From the NCBI RefSeq assembly GCF_014636315.1, contig NZ_BMED01000005.1:124001-188000 (forward strand): a stretch of 64,000 nt of DNA, in the 5' to 3' direction. Every line of letters begins with the position of its first letter. The stretch's first letter is position 1. Shown one piece after another: positions 33,752 through 42,915 of this stretch. The stretch is from Parundibacterium terreum (GTDB taxonomy: Bacteria; Pseudomonadota; Gammaproteobacteria; Burkholderiales; Burkholderiaceae_D). A program made the position numbers and the translations under genes. Below the pieces are notes generated by a model that made no database searches, was not told where the DNA came from, and saw nothing but the letters and a program-made list of their open reading frames with translations.

Positions 33752-33770
33752 TTTTCCACTCAGCGGAAAA
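33752..33770. promoter_or_regulatory. LysR-type operator TTTTCC-N7-GGAAAA
   Basis: A perfect 6-bp inverted repeat contains T-N11-A, the LysR consensus. It sits 43 nt before a TATAGT -10 element (33813-33818) with a poor -35, as expected for an activator-dependent promoter of the dioxygenase gene. Confidence 0.7.
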
Positions 33771-33857
33771 GACATTTGCAAAATCGCCATTTTCTTCCAA
33801 TATTGATGCGTTTATAGTACCTCAGGCAATGAAAAAGAGTCGATGGAGACACGAAAC

Positions 33858-34736
33858 ATGAGAAATTTGGACGAAGACAATATTACCCAGGCCGTGCTGG
33901 CCCGCCATGCGGCGATGCCGGATGAGCGGCTGCGCGAGATCATGACCTCGCTGGTGCAGCACTTGCATTCCTTTGCCCGCGAAGTGAAGCTGACCGAGGA
34001 AGAGTGGTTTGCAGGCATACAATTCTTGACCGAGACCGGGCAGATATGTTCCGACAAGCGGCAGGAATTTATCCTGCTGTCCGACACCCTGGGTTTATCG
34101 ATGCTGGTCACAGCGCTGAATAATCGCAAGCCGCAGGGCTGTACGGAATCGACGGTATTCGGTCCTTTTCACGTAGAAGGTTCTCCGGAATATGCGCTGG
34201 GCGATAATGTTGCTGAAGGCGTAAAGGGCGAGCCCTGTTTCGTGCGCGGTACCGTACGCGATATCAACGGCGAACCGGTACCGCATGCCAGCATGGAAGT
34301 ATGGCAGGCAGATGCCGACGGGTTTTATGACGTGCAGTATGAGCATCTGGAAGCTCACCAGGGGCGCGGAACTTTCCGCAGCGGCCCGCAGGGAGAATTC
34401 CATTTCCGTTCCGTCAGGGCCGAGGCCTATCCTATTCCTTACGACGGCACAGTGGGTCGCATGCTGAAAGCGCTGTCGCGCCACCCGTGGCGGCCTGCGC
34501 ATCTGCATTTCCTGATCAAGGCGGAGGGCTATGAAACTTTGATTACCCATGTATTCCGCGACGGCGATCAATATCTGGATTCGGACGCGGTATTCGGCGT
34601 GCGCTCTTCCTTGATTGCCGATTGGGTGTGGCATGAGGCCGGTATTGCGCCGGACGGCAGCCGTGTTGACGTACCGTTTTATACGCTGGACTTCGACTTT
34701 GTGTTGAATCCAGTACAGGCTGGCAAGGCAGCATAG
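33858..34736 (+). CDS. Intradiol dioxygenase, hydroxyquinol 1,2-dioxygenase type
   Basis: This protein of about 292 residues has the dioxygenase N-terminal dimerisation domain (RLREIMTSLVQHLHSFAREV) and the intradiol core. Iron ligands are expected in GFYDVQY (Tyr), YPIPYDG (Tyr) and RPAHLHFLIKA (two His). CTESTVFGPFHVEGSP is also typical. The adjacent maleylacetate reductase gene makes hydroxyquinol (1,2,4-trihydroxybenzene) the most likely substrate, giving maleylacetate; a chlorocatechol enzyme is less likely because no cycloisomerase or dienelactone hydrolase is present. ATG 33858 follows GGAGA at 8 nt; ATG 33843 is an alternative. Confidence 0.92.
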   Translation: MRNLDEDNITQAVLARHAAMPDERLREIMTSLVQHLHSFAREVKLTEEEWFAGIQFLTETGQICSDKRQEFILLSDTLGLSMLVTALNNRKPQGCTESTVFGPFHVEGSPEYALGDNVAEGVKGEPCFVRGTVRDINGEPVPHASMEVWQADADGFYDVQYEHLEAHQGRGTFRSGPQGEFHFRSVRAEAYPIPYDGTVGRMLKALSRHPWRPAHLHFLIKAEGYETLITHVFRDGDQYLDSDAVFGVRSSLIADWVWHEAGIAPDGSRVDVPFYTLDFDFVLNPVQAGKAA

Positions 34737-34738
34737 AC

Positions 34739-35800
34739 ATGCAAAATTTTATTTACAGCGGTAGTTCTTCCCGTATCGTGTTTGGCGCCAGCAGCTTGCA
34801 GCATCTGGTGCGGGAAGTGGAGGCGCTAGGGGCGCAGCGGGCGCTGGTGCTGTGCACACCGCGCCAGCGCGAAGGGGCGCAGCGTATCGCTGAACTGCTC
34901 GGTAACCGCTGCGCCGGTATTTTCGACGGTGCAGTAATGCATGTGCCGATAGAAGTGGCCCGGCAGGCCAGGGAGCATGCACAGGCGCTGAATGCCGATT
35001 GTGCGATTGCCGTCGGCGGCGGTTCCACGATAGGCCTGGGTAAGGCAATCGCACTGGAATCGTCCTTGCCTATCCTGGCGATCCCGACCACCTATGCCGG
35101 CAGCGAGATGACGCCGATTTACGGCATTACCGAAGCCGGCTTGAAAAAGACCGGCCGCGATGCGCGCGTGTTGCCGAAGACCGTGATCTACGATCCTGAG
35201 CTATCCTTGGATTTGCCTGCGCAGATTTCCGCGACCAGCGGCATCAATGCGATAGCCCACGCCGCAGAGGGCCTGTATGCGCACGACGGCAATCCCATCA
35301 CTTCGCTGATGGCGCAGGAGGGGATACGCGCGCTGGCGCAAGCCTTGCCCCAATTGATGGATGCGCCGCATGAGTTGGAGGCGCGCAGCGCAGCTTTGTA
35401 TGGCGCATGGCTGTGCGGCTCGGTGCTGGGCAGCGTCAGCATGGGTCTGCACCATAAACTGTGCCATACGCTGGGCGGCAGCTACGGGTTGCCACATGCC
35501 GAGACGCATACCATCGTCCTGCCGCATGCACTGCACTACAATGCGCAGGCGGCGCCGGTTGCGATGCAGCGCATTGGTGATGCCCTGGGAGCATCCGGCG
35601 CTGCCCAGGGTGTGTATGATCTGGCGCTGTCGCTGAAGGTGCCTATGAGCCTGAAGGAAATCGGCATGCCGGAAGCGGAGCTGGATCGTTGCAGTGAAAT
35701 TGCAACGCAAAATGCGTATGCGAATCCTCGACCGATTGAAAAAGCAGCGATACGCGCGCTGCTGGAATACGCCTATCATGGCAGACGGCCGGGAATGTAA
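34739..35800 (+). CDS. Maleylacetate reductase
   Basis: This 353-residue iron-type alcohol dehydrogenase-fold protein starts MQNFIYSGSSSRIVFGASSLQ. It has the nucleotide-binding AVGGGSTIGLGKAIAL, PTTYAGSEMTPIYGITEAG and the C-terminal HHKLCHTLGGSYGLPHAETH, matching maleylacetate reductases rather than alcohol dehydrogenases. It reduces maleylacetate to 3-oxoadipate. It begins 2 nt after the dioxygenase stop, so the genes are coupled. Further 3-oxoadipate genes and the hydroxylase that would make hydroxyquinol are not in the window. Confidence 0.93.
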   Translation: MQNFIYSGSSSRIVFGASSLQHLVREVEALGAQRALVLCTPRQREGAQRIAELLGNRCAGIFDGAVMHVPIEVARQAREHAQALNADCAIAVGGGSTIGLGKAIALESSLPILAIPTTYAGSEMTPIYGITEAGLKKTGRDARVLPKTVIYDPELSLDLPAQISATSGINAIAHAAEGLYAHDGNPITSLMAQEGIRALAQALPQLMDAPHELEARSAALYGAWLCGSVLGSVSMGLHHKLCHTLGGSYGLPHAETHTIVLPHALHYNAQAAPVAMQRIGDALGASGAAQGVYDLALSLKVPMSLKEIGMPEAELDRCSEIATQNAYANPRPIEKAAIRALLEYAYHGRRPGM

Positions 35801-35828
35801 AGCCGTGTCGGACCACGCAAGCCAAAAT

Positions 35829-35863
35829 AAAAAGCCCGCCGAAAAAAAATCGGGGGGCTTTTT
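35829..35863. terminator. Terminator between maleylacetate reductase and alcohol dehydrogenase genes
   Basis: A 14-position stem, AAAAAGCCCGCCGA with TCGGGGGGCTTTTT, has one mismatch and a 7-A loop. T-runs on both sides serve the converging genes. Confidence 0.88.
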
Positions 35864-35894
35864 GATTTGTTGCTGATTAAAGCTTAGCGCAAAA

Positions 35895-37055
35895 TTACAG
35901 ACTCAATTCCAACACTTTGCGGCTGACATCCAGCGTGACATCGCGGTTTTCGCCCAAGGCCACCATGCGGTGATTTTCCAGTGCCGACAGGATAGGATCG
36001 ATGTTGCCGGCATTGAGCGAATAATCGCCCAAACGGGTCTTGACGCCGACTGACTCAAAGAATTCCTGAGTGCGGGCAATTGCGGCATCTATCCTGCTGT
36101 TCTCGTCGCCGTCGCGCAGATCCCATACGCGCTCTGCGTATTGCAGCAGCTTGGCGCGCTTGCTTTCCTTGCGCACGCGCAGCATGCTAGGCAAGACGAT
36201 GGCCAGGGTTTGCGCATGATCCAGGCCGTGCAGCGCCGTCAGCTCATGGCCTACCATATGCGTAGCCCAGTCTTGAGGCACGCCGGTGGAAATGACGCCA
36301 TTCAATGCCATCGTGGCGCACCACATGATATTGGCGCGGGTGTCGTAGTCTTCCGGATTGGCCAATGCTTTCGGGCCTTCTTCGATCAAGGTCCGCAACA
36401 AGCCTTCGGCAAACCTGTCCTGCACCGGCGAGTTGACCGGGTAAGTCATGTACTGTTCCATCACGTGTGCATAGGCATCGACCACGCCGTTGCCGATCTG
36501 GCGTACGGGCAGGGTAAAGGTCGTGGTCGGGTCCAGCACCGAGAATTGCGGGAAGCAATGGCGGCTGGAGAAAGCCATCTTCGCCTTGATCGATTTGCGG
36601 GTAACGACGCTGCCGCTATTCATTTCAGAGCCGGTTGCCGGCAATGTCAGCACAGAGCCGAAAGGCAAGGCCTTGGTGATATTGCTGCCGCGTTTTTCCA
36701 GGATGGCCCATGGGTCGTCGCCTTCAAAACAGGCCGCCGCTGCGACGAACTTGGTGCCGTCAATCACGGAACCGCCGCCGACTGCCAGCAGGAAATCAAT
36801 GTTTTCTTTCTTGATCAGATCGACCGCACCCATCAGGGTTTCGTAGGTCGGATTGGGTTCGATGCCGGTGAACTCGACGACGGAGCGCGAGCCCAGTGCC
36901 GCCATCACCTGATCAAATACACCGTTTTGCTTGATGCTGCCGCCGCCATACAAAACCAGTACTTTCGCGTCCGCAGGCACGACTTTATTCAGGTCGGCGA
37001 TGCGGCCTTTTCCAAACAAGATCTGGGTAGGGTTGTAAAAATCAAAATTCAGCAT
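35895..37055 (-). CDS. Iron-containing alcohol dehydrogenase, YqhD-like aldehyde reductase
   Basis: This 386-residue protein starts MLNFDFYNPTQILFGKGRIADL. It has VLVLYGGGSIKQNG and LAVGGGSVIDGTKFVAAA for NADP(H) binding. Metal ligands lie in VVDAYAHVMEQYMT and MVGHELTALHGLDHAQTLAI. The start and GGGSIKQNGV are typical of YqhD/BdhA enzymes, which use NADPH to reduce short aldehydes. It converges on the hydroxyquinol genes and is not part of that operon. Upstream, to 37266, no promoter is obvious; TATGC/GCATA near 37168 is a short stem only. Confidence 0.94.
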   Translation of the reverse strand: MLNFDFYNPTQILFGKGRIADLNKVVPADAKVLVLYGGGSIKQNGVFDQVMAALGSRSVVEFTGIEPNPTYETLMGAVDLIKKENIDFLLAVGGGSVIDGTKFVAAAACFEGDDPWAILEKRGSNITKALPFGSVLTLPATGSEMNSGSVVTRKSIKAKMAFSSRHCFPQFSVLDPTTTFTLPVRQIGNGVVDAYAHVMEQYMTYPVNSPVQDRFAEGLLRTLIEEGPKALANPEDYDTRANIMWCATMALNGVISTGVPQDWATHMVGHELTALHGLDHAQTLAIVLPSMLRVRKESKRAKLLQYAERVWDLRDGDENSRIDAAIARTQEFFESVGVKTRLGDYSLNAGNIDPILSALENHRMVALGENRDVTLDVSRKVLELSL

Positions 37056-37266
37056 TCCGGTCTCCTTGGAAAAAAATGGGGAGGCTCCGCTTGCCAGTGA
37101 AGTATTGCTTGCGGAGCCATGCCTGTGTGTTGTTGCTTATGATTGTTTATATGCTACTCAGCACGCTATGCTAGCGCATATCCGGGATTAAGGTTGAAGC
37201 AGGCTTCAAACAGCTAAAAATATAGTCCCGGTTGCGGTGAGGCTAGTTCCGGGCTGATTGCCTGAT

Positions 37267-38019
37267 TTAGTCCGCCAGGAATAAAAACACAGTAGGTTTT
37301 TTATGGAAATCCGGTGCTTGCCCTGATTTCAGGCGCGCTTTCCACTCGGTCGCGGTTTTGGTCTGCACGGATTCGGTCGGCAGGCTGAGGTCGGTGGCAA
37401 CACAGATCAAAGTGTTGCTATTGCAGCTAGTCGCCAACGCTTCCAGCATGGCGGCGTTGCGATAGGGTGTTTCTATCAGCAACTGGGTTTGCTTCTCTTT
37501 CTTTGAACGCTCCTCCAGTTCCTTGATGCGCTTGCTGCGCAGGGCGGCATCGGTTGGTAAGTACCCGTGAAAGGCGAAACTTTGTCCATTCAGGCCGCTG
37601 GCCATCAGGCTCAACAACAGTGAGGAAGGGCCGACCAGTGGCCTTACCGTGATGCCGCGCTGATGCGCCAGACGCACCAGGTTGGCGCCGGGATCGGCGA
37701 CTGCCGGAACGCCGGCTTCCGAAATCAGGCCGGCATCATGGCCCGCAACTAACGGCGCGAGCAAGGCTTCGAGGTCTTTTTCCGGGGTGTTGACGTTCAA
37801 TTCGCTGATCTGGATTTCTTGCAAGGCTCTGCCCAGCGGGTGATTTTGCGCCAACAGTTTCAGGTAGGCGCGGGTGGTCTTGGCGTTTTCTGCAATCAGG
37901 TAAGGCAAGTTGGCGCTCATGCTTTGCACCGTGTCGGGGATGATGCGTGCCAGCAGGCCTTCCTGTTGGCCTTCTGAGTAACCCAGCGTATTGGGAATGA
38001 GATAAAGTGTGCCTGGCAT
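37267..38019 (-). CDS. Tetrapyrrole-methylase-fold SAM-dependent methyltransferase (RsmI-like paralogue)
   Basis: This 250-residue protein begins MPGTLYLIPNTLGY, close to the RsmI start, and contains AGLISEAGVPAVADPGANLVRLAHQ and VGPSSLLLSLMASGLNGQSFAFHGYLP with LLIETPYRN. These are the SAM-binding features of the RsmI branch. It lacks the length and C-terminal part of true RsmI (about 280-290 residues) and has an altered N-terminus (NTLGYSEGQQ), so I regard it as the paralogue often seen next to maf. The target is unknown. Its stop-to-start distance from maf is 11 nt. Confidence 0.9.
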   Translation of the reverse strand: MPGTLYLIPNTLGYSEGQQEGLLARIIPDTVQSMSANLPYLIAENAKTTRAYLKLLAQNHPLGRALQEIQISELNVNTPEKDLEALLAPLVAGHDAGLISEAGVPAVADPGANLVRLAHQRGITVRPLVGPSSLLLSLMASGLNGQSFAFHGYLPTDAALRSKRIKELEERSKKEKQTQLLIETPYRNAAMLEALATSCNSNTLICVATDLSLPTESVQTKTATEWKARLKSGQAPDFHKKPTVFLFLAD

Positions 38020-38030
38020 TTTCTTGAAAT

Positions 38031-38687
38031 TTAATTATTTTGTTGGATGGTTGATGGATTGCTGCCGGCGAAGAAGTTTACTCCTGCATGACGCAGCATC
38101 GTCGTTAGTGCAATCAACGGCAGGCCGGTCAGGGCAGTGGGGTCGCTGCTTTCTATCTTCTCTATAATAGCGATGCCCAAGCCCTCATTTTTTGCGCTGC
38201 CGGCGCAGTCATACGGTTGTTCTATATGCAGGTAAGCGTCCAGCTCGGCATCCGGCAAATCACGGAAGCTGACCAGGGTTTGTACATTGATCAATTGTGT
38301 GCCGTATTCCGATTCCGGCGCGGCTGCATTGAGCAGGCACAGGGCAGTATGGAAAATGACTTCGCGCCCGCGCATTTTCTGCAATTGTTTCAATGCGTTG
38401 GCATGATCGCCCGGCTTGCCGATTTGTTCACCGTCCAGCGTGGCGACCTGGTCTGATCCTATAATCAACGCATCGGGTGCCTTCCTGGCGATGGCGAGTG
38501 CTTTTTCCTTTGCCAGTCGCAGGGCGGTTTGTTCCGGCGTTTCGCCGGCACGTGGGGTTTCGTCGATATCGGGGCTGATGACTTCGAAAGGTAATTGCAA
38601 TCTGGATAAGAGTTCGCGGCGGTAAATCGAGCTGGAGCCGAGGATAAGCCTTGTTTTGGGCTTGCCGGCAAGGGTGTTGAGTGACAT
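38031..38687 (-). CDS. Maf/YceF-type nucleoside triphosphate pyrophosphatase
   Basis: This 218-residue protein has ILGSSSIYRRELLSRLQLPF (substrate loop), SPDIDETPRAGETPEQTALRLAKEKA, the catalytic IIGSDQVATLDGEQIGKPG and DCAGSAKNEGLGIAI. The DQVA motif and the ALRLAKEKA region follow the YceF subfamily, which hydrolyses m7GTP and related modified nucleotides. It lies in the conserved Maf-YceD-RpmF neighbourhood, divergent from yceD. Confidence 0.94.
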   Translation of the reverse strand: MSLNTLAGKPKTRLILGSSSIYRRELLSRLQLPFEVISPDIDETPRAGETPEQTALRLAKEKALAIARKAPDALIIGSDQVATLDGEQIGKPGDHANALKQLQKMRGREVIFHTALCLLNAAAPESEYGTQLINVQTLVSFRDLPDAELDAYLHIEQPYDCAGSAKNEGLGIAIIEKIESSDPTALTGLPLIALTTMLRHAGVNFFAGSNPSTIQQNN

Positions 38688-38800
38688 TTTTATAATTTTG
38701 CTTGAATAAATGTGTGTGCTTCGCGGATAATGTCGCTAAGTCTTTGACGAGCAAGGTGCATTCCTGTTATTATCGCAGGTTTTCTGGGTTCAAATATCCT

Positions 38801-39316
38801 ATGCAAGCAATTGTGATCGACGCCTTTTCGTTTTGCCAACTCAAAGAGCACCGCGAAGGTAGCATCCTGATCGCAGATTTGCCTCGTCTTTCGGCAGAGA
38901 GCGCATCCAATAGCGGTGCTCTTGATTGGTCATTGACAGGCGGCACGGATAAGATGGGGCACCCACAGTTGATTCTGACTGTAAAAGGTGCCGTGCAATT
39001 GATGTGCCAGCGTTGCCTGACACCCTTTGCTTTTGACGTCGACTCGGAATCAGTATTGATACTCGCCAAAACCGAAGATAATGCGGATGAAATTGAAGCA
39101 TTGCTGGAGGATGACGAGATTGATGTAGTAGTGGGCAGCAAGACATTCAATGTCATCGATTTGATAGAGGATGAGGCGCTGCTGGAAATACCCCAATCGC
39201 CCAAACATGCAGTATGCCCCAAGGATTCTCCAGAGGCAGTAGCGGTTGAAGCTCATGCAAACAGCAAGAAGGAATCACCGTTCGCTGTGCTGAAGAACAT
39301 CAATGGGCGTACCTAG
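38801..39316 (+). CDS. yceD: YceD family protein (DUF177, 23S rRNA accumulation protein)
   Basis: This 171-residue protein starts MQAIVIDAFSFCQLKEHREG at ATG 38801; a longer open frame to 38702 lacks support. It contains LMCQRCLTPFAFDVDSESV with the paired cysteines and DEIDVVVGSKTFNVIDLIEDEALLEIPQSPKH typical of DUF177. In many bacteria yceD is immediately upstream of rpmF, as here, and is needed for normal 23S rRNA levels in plants and E. coli. Its C-terminal SPFAVLKNI is also conserved. Confidence 0.95.
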   Translation: MQAIVIDAFSFCQLKEHREGSILIADLPRLSAESASNSGALDWSLTGGTDKMGHPQLILTVKGAVQLMCQRCLTPFAFDVDSESVLILAKTEDNADEIEALLEDDEIDVVVGSKTFNVIDLIEDEALLEIPQSPKHAVCPKDSPEAVAVEAHANSKKESPFAVLKNINGRT

Positions 39317-39436
39317 TGGCATTATTCTGAAATAACACGTAGGTCGGGATTATTAGGGATTCTTGACGGACAAGTTTTTAGTTTGGTCAGGTGTGTTAAA
39401 TTTTTAGAAACATTTTTTGAAGTATTAGGAGTTATC

Positions 39437-39619
39437 ATGGCCGTTCAGCAAAACAAAAAATCACCATCCAAGCGTGGTATGCACCGTTCACACGATTTTC
39501 TGACTGCACCGCAGTTGGGTATCGAGCCAACAACTGGCGAAACGCATCTGCGTCACCACATCAGCCCAAATGGCTTCTACCGTGGTCGTAAAGTATTGAA
39601 AACCAAGAACGACGAATAA
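39437..39619 (+). CDS. rpmF: 50S ribosomal protein L32
   Basis: This 60-residue basic protein, [20 protein letters not shown], continues with [25 protein letters not shown] lies at 39427-39431, just upstream of ATG 39437; an earlier in-frame start at 39383 would add an unrelated tail. The zinc-binding cysteines of some L32 forms are absent, as in the C-minus type. It stands between yceD and plsX, the normal start of this lipid gene cluster. Confidence 0.97.
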   Translation: MAVQQNKKSPSKRGMHRSHDFLTAPQLGIEPTTGETHLRHHISPNGFYRGRKVLKTKNDE

Positions 39620-39638
39620 TCTGTCTGCTTGGTCAAAG

Positions 39639-39677
39639 GCGGCGTGGCAAGTTTTATACTTGGCGCCGCTTTTTTTG
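39639..39677 (+). terminator. Terminator after rpmF
   Basis: GCGGCG (39639-39644) pairs with CGCCGC (39664-39669), with an inner CAAG/CTTG. The stem is followed by eight T. It lies upstream of plsX, so plsX probably has its own promoter or receives read-through. Confidence 0.7.
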
Positions 39678-39812
39678 TGCGCGCAAGAAATGCAATTCTT
39701 GCAAAATTGTTATGTAAAGTATTTTATTTTCTTGAATGAGAATGAAATCATGTGATGGATTTCTTCAGTCTTGATAAGATGCGCGTTCCGAGATGAAGTG
39801 TTGAATTACTAA

Positions 39813-40910
39813 ATGACAATAAAAATCTCCATTGACTGCATGGGCGGCGATCATGGCCCCGCAGTTACGGTAGCTGCGGCAGTGTCTTTCGCCAATCGCG
39901 AACCGGATTCCGAGTTCATCCTGGTTGGGCTTGAGTCTGTGATTCATGCAGAGCTGAAAAAAAATCGCGCCAGCAATCATCCCCGCATGACGGTCGTCAA
40001 TGCAACCGAGGTCATCACGATGGATGATCCGGTGGAAATTGCGCTGCGCAAGAAAAAAGATTCCTCCATGCGGGTCGCTGTCAACCAGGTCAAGGAAGGT
40101 CTGGCCCAGGTATGCGTATCCGCCGGCAACACCGGCGCATTGATGGCGGTTTCCCGCTATGTGCTGAAAACCATGCAGGGCGTAGATCGTCCGGCTATCT
40201 GCGGTTTGTTGCCAAATCAAAAAAATCGTCCTACCTATATGCTGGACCTCGGCGCCAATGTCGACTGCGAACCGCTGCACCTGCATCAGTTTGCGATCAT
40301 GGGCTCCGCGCTGGTGTCTGCGGTCGAAGGCAATAAGTCCAAGCCGACCATAGGCTTGCTGAATGTTGGCGAAGAAGACATCAAAGGTAATGATGTCGTC
40401 AAGAAAACTGCGCAATTATTGCGCGCCGACCATGAAAAAGGCTTGCTGAACTTTTACGGCAATGTCGAGGGCAATGATATTTTCAAAGGCACCACAGATA
40501 TCATCGTCTGCGACGGCTTTGTCGGCAACGTGACGCTGAAGGCGGCTGAGGGTTTGGGACGTTTCTTCAAGACGACGCTGACCAGCGAATTCAAGAGCAA
40601 CCCTTTGAATTTGTTGGGCGCTATAATTGCCCGGGGCGCGCTGAAGGCGATCTCGGGTAAGATGAACCCTTCCAACTACAATGGCGGTTGCCTGCTGGGC
40701 TTGCGTGGCCTGGTATTCAAGAGCCATGGTGGTGCAGACAAGTATAGTTATGAGTGGGCAATACAGCGTGCATTTGATGCCGTGAAAAATGATGTATTGA
40801 CCCGTATCTCGACATCGATGGCGGAACTGATGCCTATAGAGCCAGCAGTAGAAGCTCCGGCAGTGGCATCGATGCAAACCAATGAACCTATAGCACAGAA
40901 AACCGCATGA
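39813..40910 (+). CDS. plsX: Phosphate acyltransferase PlsX
   Basis: This 365-residue protein starts [20 protein letters not shown]. It contains [50 protein letters not shown] and [18 protein letters not shown], all typical of PlsX. It converts acyl-ACP to acyl-phosphate for phospholipid synthesis. The C-terminal about 20 residues ([19 protein letters not shown]) are a low-complexity extension. The ATG of fabH overlaps its stop by 4 nt. Confidence 0.97.
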   Translation: MTIKISIDCMGGDHGPAVTVAAAVSFANREPDSEFILVGLESVIHAELKKNRASNHPRMTVVNATEVITMDDPVEIALRKKKDSSMRVAVNQVKEGLAQVCVSAGNTGALMAVSRYVLKTMQGVDRPAICGLLPNQKNRPTYMLDLGANVDCEPLHLHQFAIMGSALVSAVEGNKSKPTIGLLNVGEEDIKGNDVVKKTAQLLRADHEKGLLNFYGNVEGNDIFKGTTDIIVCDGFVGNVTLKAAEGLGRFFKTTLTSEFKSNPLNLLGAIIARGALKAISGKMNPSNYNGGCLLGLRGLVFKSHGGADKYSYEWAIQRAFDAVKNDVLTRISTSMAELMPIEPAVEAPAVASMQTNEPIAQKTA

Positions 40911-41893
40911 CTTTCTATAGCAAAATTATCGGTACCGGCAGCTATCTGCCACCTAAAAAAGTAAGCAACAACGAGCTGGCAGAGCAATTGGCCTTGAAGG
41001 GCATAGAAACCTCCGATGAGTGGATTTTTTCCCGCAGCGGTATTTCTGCACGCCATTACGCCGAGCCGGACGTGCTGTCCAGCGACCTGGCGATAGAGGC
41101 GGCAAAGCGCGCGCTGGAAGCAGCTGATCTGCAGGCAAATGATATCGACCTGATCATCATGGCGACATCGACGCCGGATCACTTCGGCGGCTTTCCAAGT
41201 ACTGCCTGCGTAGTGCAGAACAAGCTCGGCATTACCAATGGTGCTGCTGCGATGGACGTGCAGGCGGTGTGCAGCGGTTTTGTGTATGCGATGTCAATTG
41301 CTGACAGCATGATCAAGACCGGTTCGCACAAGAATGTACTGGTGATCGGTGCAGAGGTATTCTCGCGCATCCTGAATTTTGAAGATCGCACGACTTGCGT
41401 GCTGTTTGGTGATGGCGCCGGTGCGATTGTCATGACGCGCTCGACTGAGCCTGGTGTACTCGCCACCAAGCTGCACGCGGACGGCAGCCACGCCAGTATC
41501 CTGTGTGTGCCGGGTAGTGTGAATGCAGGTGTGGTTGCGGGTAGCGCTTTCCTGTATATGGATGGCCAGGCGGTATTCAAGCTGGCAGTCTCCGTGCTGG
41601 AAAAAGTCGCGAATGAAGCGATGGAAATCGCCGGCCTGGATGCGTCGCAAATAGATTGGCTGGTGCCGCACCAGGCTAACATCCGTATCATGCAAAGCAC
41701 CGCGAAGAAATTGCGCCTGCCTATGGAAAAAGTCGTAGTGACCGTGGACCAGCATGGCAATACCTCCGCGGCCTCCATTCCGCTGGCACTGGATGCTGCG
41801 GTCAGGGATGGCCGCATCAAGCCGGGCCACACCGTGATGGTCGAAGGCGTCGGCGGTGGCTTCACCTGGGGTGCTGCGATAGTAAAGATGTAA
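40907..41893 (+). CDS. fabH: 3-oxoacyl-ACP synthase III
   Basis: This 328-residue thiolase-fold enzyme has catalytic C122 in [13 protein letters not shown], His in [13 protein letters not shown] and Asn in [17 protein letters not shown]. It condenses acetyl-CoA with malonyl-ACP to start fatty acid synthesis. It overlaps plsX by 4 nt (ATGA), which implies coupling. Length and motifs are standard. Confidence 0.97.
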   Translation: MTFYSKIIGTGSYLPPKKVSNNELAEQLALKGIETSDEWIFSRSGISARHYAEPDVLSSDLAIEAAKRALEAADLQANDIDLIIMATSTPDHFGGFPSTACVVQNKLGITNGAAAMDVQAVCSGFVYAMSIADSMIKTGSHKNVLVIGAEVFSRILNFEDRTTCVLFGDGAGAIVMTRSTEPGVLATKLHADGSHASILCVPGSVNAGVVAGSAFLYMDGQAVFKLAVSVLEKVANEAMEIAGLDASQIDWLVPHQANIRIMQSTAKKLRLPMEKVVVTVDQHGNTSAASIPLALDAAVRDGRIKPGHTVMVEGVGGGFTWGAAIVKM

Positions 41894-41973
41894 TTGCTCG
41901 TGCCGGCGGTATGATGCCGGCAACAAGCTACGCAAGCCAAGCAGAATAACTAAACACTTAAAATTTGATCCAC

Positions 41974-42915
41974 ATGACTCAATTTGCATTTGTTTTTCCA
42001 GGCCAGGGTTCGCAGGCGATAGGCATGCTGAACGGCTTTGCCGATAACGCAATCGTGAAGCAGACGGTCGCAGAAGCGTCCGACGCACTGCAGTTCGACC
42101 TTGGCGCACTGATTGCGCAAGGACCTAAAGAAGAGCTGGACCTGACTACCAATACCCAGCCTGTAATGCTGACTGCGGCGGTAGCCTGCTATCGCGCATG
42201 GATTGCCGCTGGTGGCAAGGCGCCGTCTATCGTCGCAGGCCATAGCCTGGGTGAATACTCGGCGCTGGTGGCGGCTGGCGTCATTGCATTCAAGGATGCT
42301 GTTCCGCTGGTGCGTTTTCGCGCACAGGCAATGCAGAGCGCAGTACCTGTAGGGCAGGGCGGTATGGCCGCGATCCTCGGTTTGTCCGATGAAGACGTCA
42401 AGGCTGCCTGTGCGGAGGCCGTCGCCGGCACGCCTGGCGAGGTGGTCGAAGCAGTTAACTTCAATGCACCGGCTCAGGTAGTGATTGCCGGTAGCAAGGC
42501 TGCCGTGGAGCGCGCCTGTGAGATCGCCAAGGCCAAGGGCGCCAAGCGCGCATTGCCTTTGCCGGTTTCCGCCCCTTTCCATTCTTCGCTGCTGAAGCCT
42601 GCATCGGACAAATTGCGCGAGTTCATGGCCAGCCTGAATTTTTCGGCGCCTGCCATTCCGCTGATTAACAACGTTGACGTCGCCATCGTTAATGACACTG
42701 CTGCAATCAAGGATGCGCTGGTGCGCCAGGCTGCGAGCCCGGTACGCTGGGTGGAGACTGTGCAAAAAATCGGCGCCGGCGGCGTGACGCATATCATTGA
42801 ATGCGGTCCGGGCAAGGTTCTTGCCGGTTTGACCAAGCGCATCAATGGTGATCTGATTGGCGAGGCCATGTTTGACCAGGCTTCCCTCGAAAAAGTAATG
42901 GAAATTTTGAAATGA
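41974..42915 (+). CDS. fabD: Malonyl-CoA:ACP transacylase
   Basis: This 313-residue protein starts MTQFAFVFPGQGSQAIGML. The nucleophile is S91 in VAGHSLGEYSALVAAG; VRFRAQAMQ and SAPFHSSLLKPA supply the Arg and His. An in-frame TTG at 41965 is possible but ATG 41974 matches the family. The fabG ATG overlaps its stop (ATGA). It loads malonyl groups onto ACP. Confidence 0.97.
   Translation: MTQFAFVFPGQGSQAIGMLNGFADNAIVKQTVAEASDALQFDLGALIAQGPKEELDLTTNTQPVMLTAAVACYRAWIAAGGKAPSIVAGHSLGEYSALVAAGVIAFKDAVPLVRFRAQAMQSAVPVGQGGMAAILGLSDEDVKAACAEAVAGTPGEVVEAVNFNAPAQVVIAGSKAAVERACEIAKAKGAKRALPLPVSAPFHSSLLKPASDKLREFMASLNFSAPAIPLINNVDVAIVNDTAAIKDALVRQAASPVRWVETVQKIGAGGVTHIIECGPGKVLAGLTKRINGDLIGEAMFDQASLEKVMEILK

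Noticed and set aside
37160-37182. TATGC-TAGC-GCATA stem upstream of the YqhD-like gene
   Set aside because: It is only a 5-bp stem without T-run or regulatory consensus; likely chance.
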